Assembly (NCBI GenBank): GCA_964654665.1
Contig: CAZZKV010000010.1
Location: forward strand, 26,287-90,286
From: CALCKU01 sp964654665
GTDB taxonomy: Bacteria; Pseudomonadota; Alphaproteobacteria; Caulobacterales; Maricaulaceae
Length of the DNA stretch: 64,000 nucleotides
Reading direction: 5' to 3'
In this document: in pieces, positions 44,502 to 53,339 of the stretch
How the letters are laid out: every line of letters starts with the position of its first letter
Numbering within the stretch: the stretch's first letter is position 1
Position numbers and translations under genes: made by a program
The notes under the pieces: model-generated
Told to the model about the DNA's origin: nothing
What the model saw: the letters and a program-made list of their open reading frames with translations, nothing else
Databases searched by the model: none

Positions 44502-45482
44502 ATGCAGGAATTTGATCTGATCAAGACGTATTTGGCACCGCTCGCTGGTCCAGAAGGTCTGGGTTTGTTGGATGATGCCGCCTTGTTTAAACCCACTTCC
44601 GGTCAGGATTTGGTACTTACCAAAGATACAATGGTCGAGGGGGTGCATTTCCCTAACGGGCGATACGGGGGGGACGTAGCAGAAAAGTTATTATGTGTGA
44701 ATCTATCTGATTTAGCGGCCAAAGGAGCAAATCCAAAAGGATATTTATTATCAATAGCCTGGCCTCGCTCCCTTCCGCTGGATCCGAATTTCAAAGACTT
44801 TGCTGCGGGTTTGGATAGCATACAGCGCCGGTATGACTTTAAGCTTTATGGCGGCGATACTGTATCAACAGATGGCCCTTTGGTGGTCAGCGCAACCCTT
44901 ATTGGCGAGGTGCCTTCTGGTAAGATGGTGACGCGTTCAGGGGCCAAAACCGGAGATAGGCTATGGCTAACAGGCACTATTGGTGATGCTTTTTTGGGTT
45001 TGCAAGGGGTTATGGGGCATGATTTCAAGCGCATAGTTTCGAGTGATGATTTGCGGTTTTGGGATGAGGCTTATTATCGACCACAGCCGCGACTTTTATG
45101 GCGTCATGCGCTTCAAAATTATGCCTCTGCGGCATTAGACATATCGGATGGTCTGGCGGCTGATGTAGGTCATCTTGCAAAAGCGAGCGGTGTAGCGATT
45201 GAGATTGATGCGCAAAAAATACCTTTATCAAAACCCTCTAAACGATTGATAATGCAGGATAAATACTACAGTCTTATTGACCTTCTTGCCGGCGGGGATG
45301 ATTATGAAATCGCATTTACGGCGCATCCGCGTGATGCCGATAAAATTGCTCAAGCGGCTGAATCTATTGGATTGCCGGTGAAGCCGATTGGGTATGTTAA
45401 AGCAGGGGCGGGGGTCCAAATTTTAGACATAGAGGGCAAACCCATCTTGCTTGAAAAAACAGGGTTTAAGCATTTTTTGTAA
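44502..45482 (+). CDS. thiL: thiamine-monophosphate kinase
   Basis: ThiL phosphorylates thiamine phosphate to thiamine pyrophosphate. The 326-residue protein has LGLLDDAALFKPTSGQDLV, LCVNLSDLAAKGANPKGYL, YGGDTVSTDG and ALDISDGLAADVGHL, matching the AIRS-like family. It ends the operon, followed by a bidirectional terminator. It contains a run of seven G at about 44667-44673. Confidence 0.95.
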   Translation: MQEFDLIKTYLAPLAGPEGLGLLDDAALFKPTSGQDLVLTKDTMVEGVHFPNGRYGGDVAEKLLCVNLSDLAAKGANPKGYLLSIAWPRSLPLDPNFKDFAAGLDSIQRRYDFKLYGGDTVSTDGPLVVSATLIGEVPSGKMVTRSGAKTGDRLWLTGTIGDAFLGLQGVMGHDFKRIVSSDDLRFWDEAYYRPQPRLLWRHALQNYASAALDISDGLAADVGHLAKASGVAIEIDAQKIPLSKPSKRLIMQDKYYSLIDLLAGGDDYEIAFTAHPRDADKIAQAAESIGLPVKPIGYVKAGAGVQILDIEGKPILLEKTGFKHFL

Positions 45483-45484
45483 TA

Positions 45485-45522
45485 AAAAGCTCGATACAGA
45501 TATAATTCTGTACCGAGCTTTT
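45485..45522. terminator. bidirectional terminator between thiL and bamE
   Basis: AAAAGCTCGATACAGA and TCTGTACCGAGCTTTT form a 16-bp stem with one mismatch and a 6-nt loop. The A- and T-runs on both sides serve both strands. It separates convergent thiL and bamE. Confidence 0.85.
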
Positions 45523-45545
45523 GATGAAGGAAAGAGGTAAGCTTG

Positions 45546-46073
45546 CTAGCGACCTCCAGGTCCTCCACTCCCCCCCGGGATGTCTTGATTGCGTCCGCCA
45601 AGCCGGTCGGTTGGCAATCGTCCGATTGTACCGAAAATTTGCTCTAACACAGAGAGTTCGCGGCCACGGGTCGGTGTTTTGCGATCTTTGTAATTAACAT
45701 AACGCCCATCTTCTATGCCATATTCAGCCACTTTTTCGACTTGGCCATCGGAATTAAACGAAATGGCTGTAATTGTCCGCTCTTCAACAAGGGGGCGTAA
45801 GTAAGCTACCCGCTGCCGAACACTTGTTATGTAAAACCATGTATCGTTTTCTAAGTCTTCATCAAATGTTCCTTCAATGGAAGGATTGCCCAAGCGGGCC
45901 AATACACTGGCTTTAGTATCAGATTGCGGTTCGACGGATTGGGGCTTCTCTTCTGTGGCAACATAACCATGTGTACGTAAGATAGGGTTGCAAGCCGCAA
46001 GTCCCAATGTAAGCGTAATGAAAGCGATAAGTTTAAAAAATGCGATATGCGTTTTAATAAAAGGTGTAAACAC
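45546..46073 (-). CDS. bamE: outer membrane protein assembly factor BamE
   Basis: BamE is the small lipoprotein of the BAM complex. This 175-residue protein has an N-terminal lipobox (LGLAACNP) and the SmpA/OmlA pattern VLARLGNPSIEGTFDEDLENDTW with WYYxxxR-like FYITSVRQR, and AISFNSDGQVEKVAEYGI. The C-terminus adds a Gly-rich tail that is not part of the domain. The upstream neighbour (CBP3) is divergent. Typical location in alphaproteobacteria. Confidence 0.92.
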   Translation of the reverse strand: MFTPFIKTHIAFFKLIAFITLTLGLAACNPILRTHGYVATEEKPQSVEPQSDTKASVLARLGNPSIEGTFDEDLENDTWFYITSVRQRVAYLRPLVEERTITAISFNSDGQVEKVAEYGIEDGRYVNYKDRKTPTRGRELSVLEQIFGTIGRLPTDRLGGRNQDIPGGSGGPGGR

Positions 46074-46166
46074 TGGCGACTTTCATTTGCAAAACTACCT
46101 GACTTGACCTACCGAAACGCAACATGTCTGGCAAGACTAGATATGTAAAATTAATGGAGTGTTTAT

Positions 46167-46706
46167 TTGGGCTTACTCGCGCGTATTTTTGGACGTGCAA
46201 CCCCGCAATTACGGGATGCAGAGGGCATATATGCCAAGCTGATGACTCAATCCCGTCATCCGGCTTTCTTTGGTAATGGAAAAATAACAGATAGTTATGA
46301 TGGTCGCATAGAGCTTTTAACGCTTCATATGACCCCTTTTATAACAGCTTTACGTAAGTTTGGTCCGGACGGCGCATTGCTTTCACAAGCACTATATGAT
46401 GTGATGCGGGATGATTTTGATATTGCATTACGTGAGGAAGGGATTTCGGACACAGGTGTCGCACGTCGAATAAAACCGATGATGACGCTGTTTTTTACCC
46501 GGGTTCGTGATTTTGATGCGGCCTTACAAAGTGAAGATGGAGGCAAAAGTATTTCGCATATTTTATCCCATAAACCTGATGAGCCTGTTGTAATTGATTT
46601 TGCTAATAGGGTTGGGCGTTATAGTGCAGACTTTTATACAATCATAAATGGGCTATCCCTCGAGGCTATTTCGCAGGCCCAATTTAATTTTCCGGAGCTA
46701 GATTAA
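46167..46706 (+). CDS. ubiquinol-cytochrome c chaperone (CBP3-like)
   Basis: The 179-residue protein starts at a TTG with SD GGAG 8 nt upstream. It matches the ubiquinol-cytochrome c chaperone family (CBP3/UQCC1), needed for cytochrome b assembly: YDGRIELLTLHMTPF, DDFDIALREEGISDTGVARRIKPM. In most alphaproteobacteria I know this gene is followed by a DUF177 gene and plsX; here plsX follows after 1 nt. Confidence 0.9.
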   Translation: MGLLARIFGRATPQLRDAEGIYAKLMTQSRHPAFFGNGKITDSYDGRIELLTLHMTPFITALRKFGPDGALLSQALYDVMRDDFDIALREEGISDTGVARRIKPMMTLFFTRVRDFDAALQSEDGGKSISHILSHKPDEPVVIDFANRVGRYSADFYTIINGLSLEAISQAQFNFPELD

Positions 46707-46707
46707 T

Positions 46708-47760
46708 ATGCTTTCGGGTTTAATCATATCTGTCGATGCAATGGGCGGGGATAATGCGCCTGATATTGTCATCCAAGGTATTGAATATTTTTTGAAACAT
46801 GAAGGTCAAAAACGCAAAGCGCGGTTTTTACTCCATGGCGACGAAGCGCGGTTAACGCCTTTATTGGCGAAAGCGGCGCAAACATCGGCTCGATCCGAAA
46901 TAATCCATACGGATCTTGAAATTGAAATGGATGCCAAGCCTTCGCAAGCCCTGCGCCGTGGAAAAGGCAGCAGTATGTGGAACGCCATTGCCTCGGTAAA
47001 ATCGGGCGCATCGAATTTAGCTGTTTCCGCCGGAAATACGGGCGCGCTTATGGCAATGTCAAAACTACAATTACGCATGAAAGCGGGCGTACAGCGCCCG
47101 GCCATAGCGGCGGCGTGGCCGCGTCCTGACGGTATGTGTATAGTTTTGGATGTCGGGGCCAATATTGAATGTGATGCGGCGCAATTATCGGAATTTGCCG
47201 TATTGGGTGAAGCCTATTATCGCGCCCTGTATAAAAAGGCGAAACCCAGTGTTGGACTGCTTAATGTTGGCACAGAAGACCTTAAGGGCAATGCAACGAT
47301 TAAGGCGGCCCATGAGCGTTTATCGGAGAGCCAATTAGGGTTGAATTATGTTGGCTATGTCGAGGGCAATGATATTTCAATTGGACAGGCTGATGTAATT
47401 GTTACGGATGGATTTACAGGCAATATAGCGCTTAAAACAGCCGAAGGTACGGCCAAGCTTATAGGAAAATTTTTCACTGAAGCGTTGCAAGGCAATTCAT
47501 GGTCAAAATTTACAACACTGTTGAACGTGGTTGCGCTTCGAAAACTAAAAAAGAAAATCGATCCACGCCGGGCTAATGGCGGCGTATTTTTAGGTCTTAA
47601 TGGTATAGTTGTGAAAAGTCATGGCGGTACCGATGCTATTGGCTTTGCAAATGCGCTCAATATAGCCGTCGGTCTGGCGGAAAGTGAATTTCTGGATGAA
47701 ATTGAAAGCTCTTTATCGGCCTTGCATGACGAAGATGATAATATAGGCTTTATTGCATGA
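46708..47760 (+). CDS. plsX: phosphate acyltransferase PlsX
   Basis: PlsX makes acyl-phosphate from acyl-ACP for phospholipid synthesis. The 350-residue protein has ISVDAMGGDNAPDIVI at the start, SAGNTGALMAMSKLQL, LDVGANIECDAAQL and VTDGFTGNIALKTAEG. It overlaps fabH by 4 nt. Confidence 0.97.
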   Translation: MLSGLIISVDAMGGDNAPDIVIQGIEYFLKHEGQKRKARFLLHGDEARLTPLLAKAAQTSARSEIIHTDLEIEMDAKPSQALRRGKGSSMWNAIASVKSGASNLAVSAGNTGALMAMSKLQLRMKAGVQRPAIAAAWPRPDGMCIVLDVGANIECDAAQLSEFAVLGEAYYRALYKKAKPSVGLLNVGTEDLKGNATIKAAHERLSESQLGLNYVGYVEGNDISIGQADVIVTDGFTGNIALKTAEGTAKLIGKFFTEALQGNSWSKFTTLLNVVALRKLKKKIDPRRANGGVFLGLNGIVVKSHGGTDAIGFANALNIAVGLAESEFLDEIESSLSALHDEDDNIGFIA

Positions 47761-48719
47761 TAAAACGCAGTGTTGTAAAAGGTGTTGGTAGTTATTTGCC
47801 TAGCCGTATTGTTACCAATACAGAGCTTTCGGAGACAGTTGATACATCAGATGAGTGGGTTCGGGCCCGAACCGGTATCGGACAACGTCACATTGCCGCC
47901 GATAATGAGACCACGTCTGATCTAGCCTATAATGCTTGTGTTGCCGCTCTTGCGGATGCAGCTATGGACGCTCAGGATATTGACCTTATTATCATGGCTA
48001 CAACGACGCCAGATTATACATTTCCGGCAACAGCAACACTTGTTCAAGAAAAGCTGGGTATACGTCATGGCGCGGCCTTTGATGTTCAAGCTGTATGTAG
48101 CGGGTTTATTTATGGGCTGAATGTTGCTGATGCTATGCTCAAAAATGGTAGCGGGAAAAATGCACTTGTTATTGGGGCGGAAACTTTCTCCCGTATTCTG
48201 GATTGGAATGACAGGACAACGTGCGTCTTATTTGGGGACGGTGCCGGTGCCTTTGTTTTATCAGCCGAAGAGGGGGGCGATGACGGTATATTGCAAAGTT
48301 TTATTCGCTCGGATGGACGATACCGGGATTTACTCTATGTCGATGGCGGCCCTTCCAAAACACAAACGGTTGGGCATGTTCGTATGATTGGCAATCAAGT
48401 CTTTCGCCATGCGGTCCGTGATATCTCGGCCGCTATGCAACATTGTGCTGATCAGGCTGGCATAAATGTGTCTGATATTGATTGGTTCGTTCCGCATCAA
48501 GCCAACCAACGTATATTAAATGGTGTTGCTAAGCATTTGAAGATAAATCCGCATCAGGTAATTTCCACGGTTGAATATCATGCGAATACATCGGCTGCGT
48601 CTGTCCCTTTGGCCTTTGACGTTGCGAAAGCCGATGGACGTATCAAACACGGAGATTTGGTAATGCTAGAGGCTTTTGGGGGCGGGTTTACATGGGGGGC
48701 CGCTCTATTGCGGTATTAG
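47757..48719 (+). CDS. fabH: beta-ketoacyl-ACP synthase III
   Basis: FabH starts fatty-acid synthesis by condensing acetyl-CoA with malonyl-ACP. The 320-residue protein has the nucleophile in QAVCSGFIYGL (C113), the catalytic His in WFVPHQANQRI and the Asn in EYHANTSAAS. The overlap with plsX suggests one transcript with coordinated lipid initiation. Confidence 0.97.
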   Translation: MIKRSVVKGVGSYLPSRIVTNTELSETVDTSDEWVRARTGIGQRHIAADNETTSDLAYNACVAALADAAMDAQDIDLIIMATTTPDYTFPATATLVQEKLGIRHGAAFDVQAVCSGFIYGLNVADAMLKNGSGKNALVIGAETFSRILDWNDRTTCVLFGDGAGAFVLSAEEGGDDGILQSFIRSDGRYRDLLYVDGGPSKTQTVGHVRMIGNQVFRHAVRDISAAMQHCADQAGINVSDIDWFVPHQANQRILNGVAKHLKINPHQVISTVEYHANTSAASVPLAFDVAKADGRIKHGDLVMLEAFGGGFTWGAALLRY

Positions 48720-48853
48720 AACGCTAAGCGACAGTTTTTGGGGCTAATTTTGACTATAATTTAGGGATAAATTGCTTTAATTGTTTTTTTTTTGATTTAA
48801 GCTTGCGTCCTAGCGTGACATTTTGCTTTAAGTTCGTTAAGGGGAACGCACCT

Positions 48854-49159
48854 ATGAGTACAGGAACCGTAACACGCGCAGATTTAGCGGAAGCCGTATA
48901 TCGAGAGATAGGGTTGTCACGTGCGGAAAGTGCACAATTTGTCGAATCTGTTATAGACTATATTATTGATGCACTAATCCGCGGCGAGTCTGTAAAGCTT
49001 GCTGGATTTGGAACTTTTTCCTTGAGAGATAAACGCGAGCGCATGGGGCGGAACCCTAAAACGGGTAAAGCTGTTCCAATCACATCGCGGCGCGTGCTGG
49101 TTTTTAAATCTTCCCAAGTTTTGCGTGAACGGATCGATTCGGCACTTTCACCAAAATAG
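48854..49159 (+). CDS. ihfA: integration host factor alpha subunit
   Basis: IHF is a DNA-bending heterodimer. The 101-residue protein starts MSTGTVTRADLAEAVYRE; a longer upstream start would extend into intergenic sequence. DKRERMGRNPKTGKAVPI is the arm region, KLAGFGTFSLR the signature. It precedes the MerR gene as in many alphaproteobacteria. Confidence 0.95.
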   Translation: MSTGTVTRADLAEAVYREIGLSRAESAQFVESVIDYIIDALIRGESVKLAGFGTFSLRDKRERMGRNPKTGKAVPITSRRVLVFKSSQVLRERIDSALSPK

Positions 49160-49220
49160 TGTAGAACTGATTCGAACAAAGGTGACGTTCGAGGGGAATC
49201 GGCAATCGCCACATTAAAAG

Positions 49221-50000
49221 ATGCAGTCAAAAACAACACGAGCTTTTAGAACTATAAGCGAAGCTGGAGAGGAATTGGACCTACAGCCGCATGTTTTACG
49301 GTTTTGGGAGTCTAAATTTCCACAAATTAAACCGATTAAACGCGGTGGAGGGCGCCGGTTTTATCGCCCTGAGGATATTGAATTCCTACGCGGCATAAAG
49401 ATTTTGCTACATAATGAGAAACATCCTATTAAAGATGTGCAAAAACTGATCAGAGTCAAAGGCGCGCAACGTGTAATCGACTTAGGCCGATCTGTTGAAC
49501 AAGCGGCTCGACCAAAAGATATTGAAGATACTGTCCTCATTCCAGAACGTATCCGCAAACGCAAACCGATTGTGGCGGCTATTACGCCTGTTCCTGATAA
49601 TGAAACGCCTGCTAACGAGGAAAGTGTAATTCGTCCGGTTGATGATGATGTCATATTTCGTCCAGGCGCTGAGCCGCCTATTGAACCGGTGCGGCCCGAT
49701 ATGGCTTCCAATATTGTTAGTGATAATGAGTCAATGGATGATGGTCTTGAGATACCCGATATTCGAACGGAGCTTAAACGCGCGCCAAAAGACCAATATG
49801 TAGATGAGCCAGCTCTAGTAGAGTCCAATAATGCAGAAGTATCAAATATAGCGAAGTCTGATTATGAGCCGATGAAAATTACGCCTGTGGCAACGGGAAT
49901 AACAGCAGAAGACCGAAGCCAGCTAGAAGTAACACTCGCTAAATTACAATCATTGCGCAGTCGATGGGATGCATTCAAAATAGACCCTGAGCCTAATTAA
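49221..50000 (+). CDS. MerR-family transcriptional regulator with long acidic tail
   Basis: The 259-residue protein has an N-terminal MerR winged helix-turn-helix (FRTISEAGEELDLQPHVLRFWESKFPQIKP) with the wing KRGGGRRFYRPEDIEFLRGI. Residues about 100-230 are acidic, Pro-rich and probably disordered, and a short helix closes the protein (TLAKLQSLRSRWDAF). Proteins like this follow ihfA in many alphaproteobacteria; target unknown. Confidence 0.9.
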   Translation: MQSKTTRAFRTISEAGEELDLQPHVLRFWESKFPQIKPIKRGGGRRFYRPEDIEFLRGIKILLHNEKHPIKDVQKLIRVKGAQRVIDLGRSVEQAARPKDIEDTVLIPERIRKRKPIVAAITPVPDNETPANEESVIRPVDDDVIFRPGAEPPIEPVRPDMASNIVSDNESMDDGLEIPDIRTELKRAPKDQYVDEPALVESNNAEVSNIAKSDYEPMKITPVATGITAEDRSQLEVTLAKLQSLRSRWDAFKIDPEPN

Positions 50001-50077
50001 TGGTCGGAGCGATAGGATTTGAACCTACGACCCCTAAGCCCCCAGCTTAGTGCGCTACCAGACTGCGCTACGCTCCG
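50001..50077 (-). tRNA. tRNA-Pro(GGG)
   Basis: Cloverleaf on the minus strand: acceptor CGGAGCG pairs with CGCTCCG, the D-stem is GCGC, the anticodon stem is CTAAG/CTTAG with loop CTGGGGG, so the anticodon is GGG. The T-arm is GTAGG-TTCAAAT-CCTAT, discriminator A and CCA is encoded (77 nt). Confidence 0.97.
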
Positions 50078-50092
50078 ACACATTAAGCGTGG

Positions 50093-50120
50093 TTATTAGC
50101 ACAGAGATTTTTACAGGCAA
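50093..50120 (-). promoter_or_regulatory. predicted promoter of tRNA-Pro(GGG)
   Basis: On the minus strand TTGCCT (-35, 50115-50120) and TAATAA (-10, 50093-50098) are 16 nt apart, ending about 16 nt before the tRNA 5' end. Position and sequence fit, no experimental support. Confidence 0.45.
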
Positions 50121-50188
50121 TCGCTTTGAGGGCCTTTTCGCTCAATTTGTCACAGGGAAAACGGGTTGGGGGGTGATATAGCGATTTT

Positions 50189-51223
50189 ATGCAACGTTTA
50201 TTTATAAAACCAGCTGAGACGCGGGTCATTGGATGGCTTTTCTTTGTCCTATTACTTGTTGTCCTTATGGTTGTACTCGGCGGGGCAACCCGGCTAACGA
50301 ATTCCGGGTTATCAATAACAGAATGGCGTCCCTTTTCCGGGGCAATCCCGCCGCTCAGTCATGATGCATGGGTAGCGGAATTTGAAAAATACAAACAAAT
50401 TCCAGAAGCCTCTGCCGAACATCCGGATATGACGTTAACAGAGTTTGAATTTATATATTTTATGGAATGGTGGCACAGACAGCTAGGCCGGTTTATCGGA
50501 TTGGCATTCGCTCTACCCTTTATCTATTTTTCGATTACTAAACGCTTGCCCAAAGGCAAATTTTGGCGGTTTTTTACAATCCTGTCCTTAATCGGTGTTC
50601 AAGGCGGTATTGGCTGGTGGATGGTTTCTAGCGGACTTGTTAATGACCGTGTTGACGTTAGCCAATATCGTCTAGCTGTGCATTTAGGGCTGGCTTTTGT
50701 TATTCTGGGATGTCTCTATTGGTTATGGGCGGACTCGCGGGATGGCTTTCCAGTCTCTCAAGGCAAAAACCCCGCGCAGCGATTGGCTACAACTATTGCC
50801 GGACTAAGTTTTATACAAATTATAGCCGGAGCTTTTGTCGCCGGAACCCATTCGGGTAAATCTTATAATACGTGGCCGCTGATGGATGGCGGGTTTTTCC
50901 CTAATGGATATGGAGTTATGGAACCGGCATGGCGCAATATTTTTGAAAATACGGCTGCCATTCAATTTAACCACCGGATATTGGCCTATCTCTTGGTAAT
51001 ATTAACCCTTGTGGCTTTGGTTCGGTTTGGGCGTGGTCATGGCAAAGTTTCACAGGCTGTATGGGTTTTGCTTGTCATAATGTTATGGCAGGCTGCTCTT
51101 GGCATCTGGACTCTGCTTATGACGGCTCCGTTAGGTTTGTCACTATTGCATCAATTCTCCAGTATATTGGTCTTTCTTGGAGCGCTGCGTTTTACTCGCG
51201 TGAGCCGGATTAAGGCTTATTAG
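50189..51223 (+). CDS. ctaA: haem A synthase, COX15/CtaA type
   Basis: This enzyme oxidises haem O to haem A for cytochrome oxidase. The 344-residue membrane protein has eight predicted helices, the conserved GGATRLTNSGLSITEWRP, EFIYFMEWWHRQLGRFIGL with the first haem-ligand His region, VNDRVDVSQYRLAVHLG, and FNHRILAYLLV with the later His. It is the long (type 2) form found in alphaproteobacteria and mitochondria. It is convergent with the lipoprotein gene below, sharing 4 bases at their ends. Confidence 0.95.
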   Translation: MQRLFIKPAETRVIGWLFFVLLLVVLMVVLGGATRLTNSGLSITEWRPFSGAIPPLSHDAWVAEFEKYKQIPEASAEHPDMTLTEFEFIYFMEWWHRQLGRFIGLAFALPFIYFSITKRLPKGKFWRFFTILSLIGVQGGIGWWMVSSGLVNDRVDVSQYRLAVHLGLAFVILGCLYWLWADSRDGFPVSQGKNPAQRLATTIAGLSFIQIIAGAFVAGTHSGKSYNTWPLMDGGFFPNGYGVMEPAWRNIFENTAAIQFNHRILAYLLVILTLVALVRFGRGHGKVSQAVWVLLVIMLWQAALGIWTLLMTAPLGLSLLHQFSSILVFLGALRFTRVSRIKAY

Positions 51224-52035
51224 GGTTTTATAACGTCATTAAAGTAATCGAGCGCCACAACGGCCGCACGGTTCTCTTCATGGTTTGTGGCCAAAACAAC
51301 TCCGGTATTAAGGGCTGCCCCCATAGGCACGGGTAAAATAGCAACGTAATCCGGATCGGCAATACCGCTTTGACTTAACCCATTTGCTAATTCTATTTGC
51401 CGGGTAGGCGGTATGCCCAAAAGAATATTAGGGCCTGTCGGGTTGATGCGTATTGAGGCTTCAGGGCAAAGATGATCGTCAAGGGCTTCTGAATTGCTTC
51501 GGGTAATAACGGCCGCTTGGTTATCTATGGTAACAGTATATTTATTGAGTTCACCTTCGACGGAATAGGCATAAAAGAAATCTTCATGCGGGGTTTTATC
51601 GGAGCAAAATTGACCAAAAGCCTCTGCGCTAACGACTATAGCGCGAAAATCGCTTTCATCATTACTTTCAATAAAGCCGGAAATCCTATTATCACGCGTT
51701 TTTGCGAAAAAAATACCGGGTTGTTTATCCCGCTTTATCGATAAGGCGCTAACAAAATCACCTTTTTGAATCAGTTGAACCTGGGGTGGGTTCAAACTGG
51801 TTCGATATAAATTTCCATCTTTGCCTACAATAATGAGCTGGCTTAGCCAACTTGCGACTGTGTTGGGAACAACGGCCGTGTCCATGACATCGATAGTCAT
51901 GTCAAAACTTGTTGTAATAGAAATACTTTCAAGAGGCAGGGCCAATGTCTCAGGGGTTAAGACTTCATCGCCCGAGGGAGCTGAACAGGCCGTAAGGGCT
52001 ATTATAGCAAAGCATAATAATGAAAATCGGCGCAT
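51220..52035 (-). CDS. lipoprotein of unknown function
   Basis: No family is recognised. The 271-residue protein starts MRRFSLLCFAIIALTACSAP, a clear lipobox. The mature part is beta-rich with repeated short strands (LIIVGKDGNLYRT, SALSIKRDKQPGIFF, YAYSVEGELNKYTVTID, DYVAILPVP), suggesting a propeller- or sandwich-like fold. Two Cys outside the lipobox (CSDKTPHED and HLCPEAS) may form a disulfide. It is divergent from rplM, with a 232-bp gap. Confidence 0.82.
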   Translation of the reverse strand: MRRFSLLCFAIIALTACSAPSGDEVLTPETLALPLESISITTSFDMTIDVMDTAVVPNTVASWLSQLIIVGKDGNLYRTSLNPPQVQLIQKGDFVSALSIKRDKQPGIFFAKTRDNRISGFIESNDESDFRAIVVSAEAFGQFCSDKTPHEDFFYAYSVEGELNKYTVTIDNQAAVITRSNSEALDDHLCPEASIRINPTGPNILLGIPPTRQIELANGLSQSGIADPDYVAILPVPMGAALNTGVVLATNHEENRAAVVALDYFNDVIKP

Positions 52036-52113
52036 ATTTGATCCTTTACTGTGCTATTGCCGTGAATAGTGGCTACTGGCCACTGAATTTTTTGTATAAA
52101 TATAATAAAATAT

Positions 52114-52131
52114 ACGGTAATATCATACCGT
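52114..52131. repeat. perfect inverted repeat between divergent lipoprotein and rplM genes
   Basis: ACGGTA-ATATCA-TACCGT is a perfect 6-bp inverted repeat in the AT-rich 232-bp gap upstream of rplM. It could be an operator or a weak hairpin; it is too short to prove either. A second hairpin, GTGGC-TACTG-GCCAC, lies nearby at about 52068-52082. Confidence 0.4.
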
Positions 52132-52187
52132 TATTTTAAACCATTGTTTTTAATCATATTTTTTGCATAGGTGGAGAAAAAAGAGTG

Positions 52188-52216
52188 TTGACGATAGCGC
52201 TTCCTCGCTTTAATGA
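52188..52216 (+). promoter_or_regulatory. predicted promoter of rplM-rpsI
   Basis: TTGACG (52188-52193) and TAATGA (52211-52216) are 17 nt apart, about 50 nt before the rplM ATG. The -35 hexamer matches consensus well. Confidence 0.45.
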
Positions 52217-52267
52217 CCCGCATCACTTTCAACAAGGCTTTGTAATATTGAGGCCTGCGAGGATATT

Positions 52268-52738
52268 ATGAAACAAACACAATTTGTAAAAACGGCAGAT
52301 GTGGACAAAAAATGGATATTGATTGACGCTGAAGATGTCATCGTCGGCCGTCTTGCCACCTTTGTCGCCATGCGTTTGCGTGGCAAACATTTACCAAATT
52401 ATACACCGCATATTGATCATGGCGATAATGTCGTGATCATCAATGCTGAAAAAGTTGCTTTCACAGGCAAAAAACGAAACGATAAAGTTTATTATTGGCA
52501 TACAGGATATCCCGGCGGTCTTAAGGAGCGTACGGCTGATAAAATTCTTGATGGACGTTTCCCTGAGCGCGTGTTCCGCAAGGCGGTTCAGCGTATGTTA
52601 CCCAAAGAAAGCCCTTTGGCGCGCAAGCAATTATCTAACCTGCGGGTTTATGCCGGGTCTGACCATCCTCATTCGGCTCAAAACCCTGAAATTATTGATT
52701 TCAAATCAATGAGCCCTAAAAACGTGAAGGGAGCCTAG
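52268..52738 (+). CDS. rplM: 50S ribosomal protein L13
   Basis: The 156-residue protein has WILIDAEDVIVGRLATFVA, GDNVVIINAEKVAFTG and RMLPKESPLARKQLSNLRVY, all L13 signatures. rpsI follows 4 nt downstream, the usual L13-S9 operon. Confidence 0.97.
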   Translation: MKQTQFVKTADVDKKWILIDAEDVIVGRLATFVAMRLRGKHLPNYTPHIDHGDNVVIINAEKVAFTGKKRNDKVYYWHTGYPGGLKERTADKILDGRFPERVFRKAVQRMLPKESPLARKQLSNLRVYAGSDHPHSAQNPEIIDFKSMSPKNVKGA

Positions 52739-52742
52739 GATC

Positions 52743-53252
52743 ATGGCTGAAACCAACACATTAGAAGACTTAAAATCTGTCATGGAAGGCGCGAGTTCTA
52801 GTGATGGCGCTGCGGATACAACGAATGTTGCGGCAGAAACATTGCCAGAGCCTAAAATTGATGAACTTGGCCGGGCGTATGCGACCGGCAAACGGAAAAA
52901 TTCGATTGCCCGCGTCTGGATTAAACCAGGTAATGGCAAAATCATTGTTAATGGCCGGGATCAAGAGGTTTATTTTGCGCGTCCCGTTCTGCGTTTAATC
53001 ATTGCGCAAGCCTTTCAAGTGGCCGAGCGTGTGGATTCTTATGACGTTATGGCAACCGTTAAAGGGGGCGGTTTATCGGGCCAAGCCGGTGCAGTACGCC
53101 ATGGTATTACCAAAGCACTTACCTATTATGAACCGGCACTACGTAAACCGTTAAAGGCCGCTGGCTTTATCACGCGGGACAGCCGTGTTGTCGAACGTAA
53201 GAAATATGGTAAGGCGAAAGCCCGTAAGAGCTTCCAGTTCTCAAAGCGTTAA
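52743..53252 (+). CDS. rpsI: 30S ribosomal protein S9
   Basis: The 169-residue protein ends with the S9 C-terminus GKAKARKSFQFSKR and contains ATGKRKNSIARVWIKPGNG and GGGLSGQAGAVRHGITKAL. It has an N-terminal acidic extension of about 40 residues beyond E. coli S9, known in other alphaproteobacteria. Confidence 0.97.
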   Translation: MAETNTLEDLKSVMEGASSSDGAADTTNVAAETLPEPKIDELGRAYATGKRKNSIARVWIKPGNGKIIVNGRDQEVYFARPVLRLIIAQAFQVAERVDSYDVMATVKGGGLSGQAGAVRHGITKALTYYEPALRKPLKAAGFITRDSRVVERKKYGKAKARKSFQFSKR

Positions 53253-53292
53253 TCGGACCGTTAAAGATTACGACATATTATATGTTTATTTT

Positions 53293-53326
53293 AAAGGCGT
53301 TCTGAGAGAATCAGGACGCCTTTTTT
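53293..53326 (+). terminator. rho-independent terminator after rpsI
   Basis: AAAGGCGT/ACGCC(TTT) with an internal TCTGA/TCAGG extension forms a strong 13-bp stem with a GAGAA loop, followed by six T residues, about 40 nt after the rpsI stop. Confidence 0.88.
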
Positions 53327-53339
53327 AATGGATTAAACA

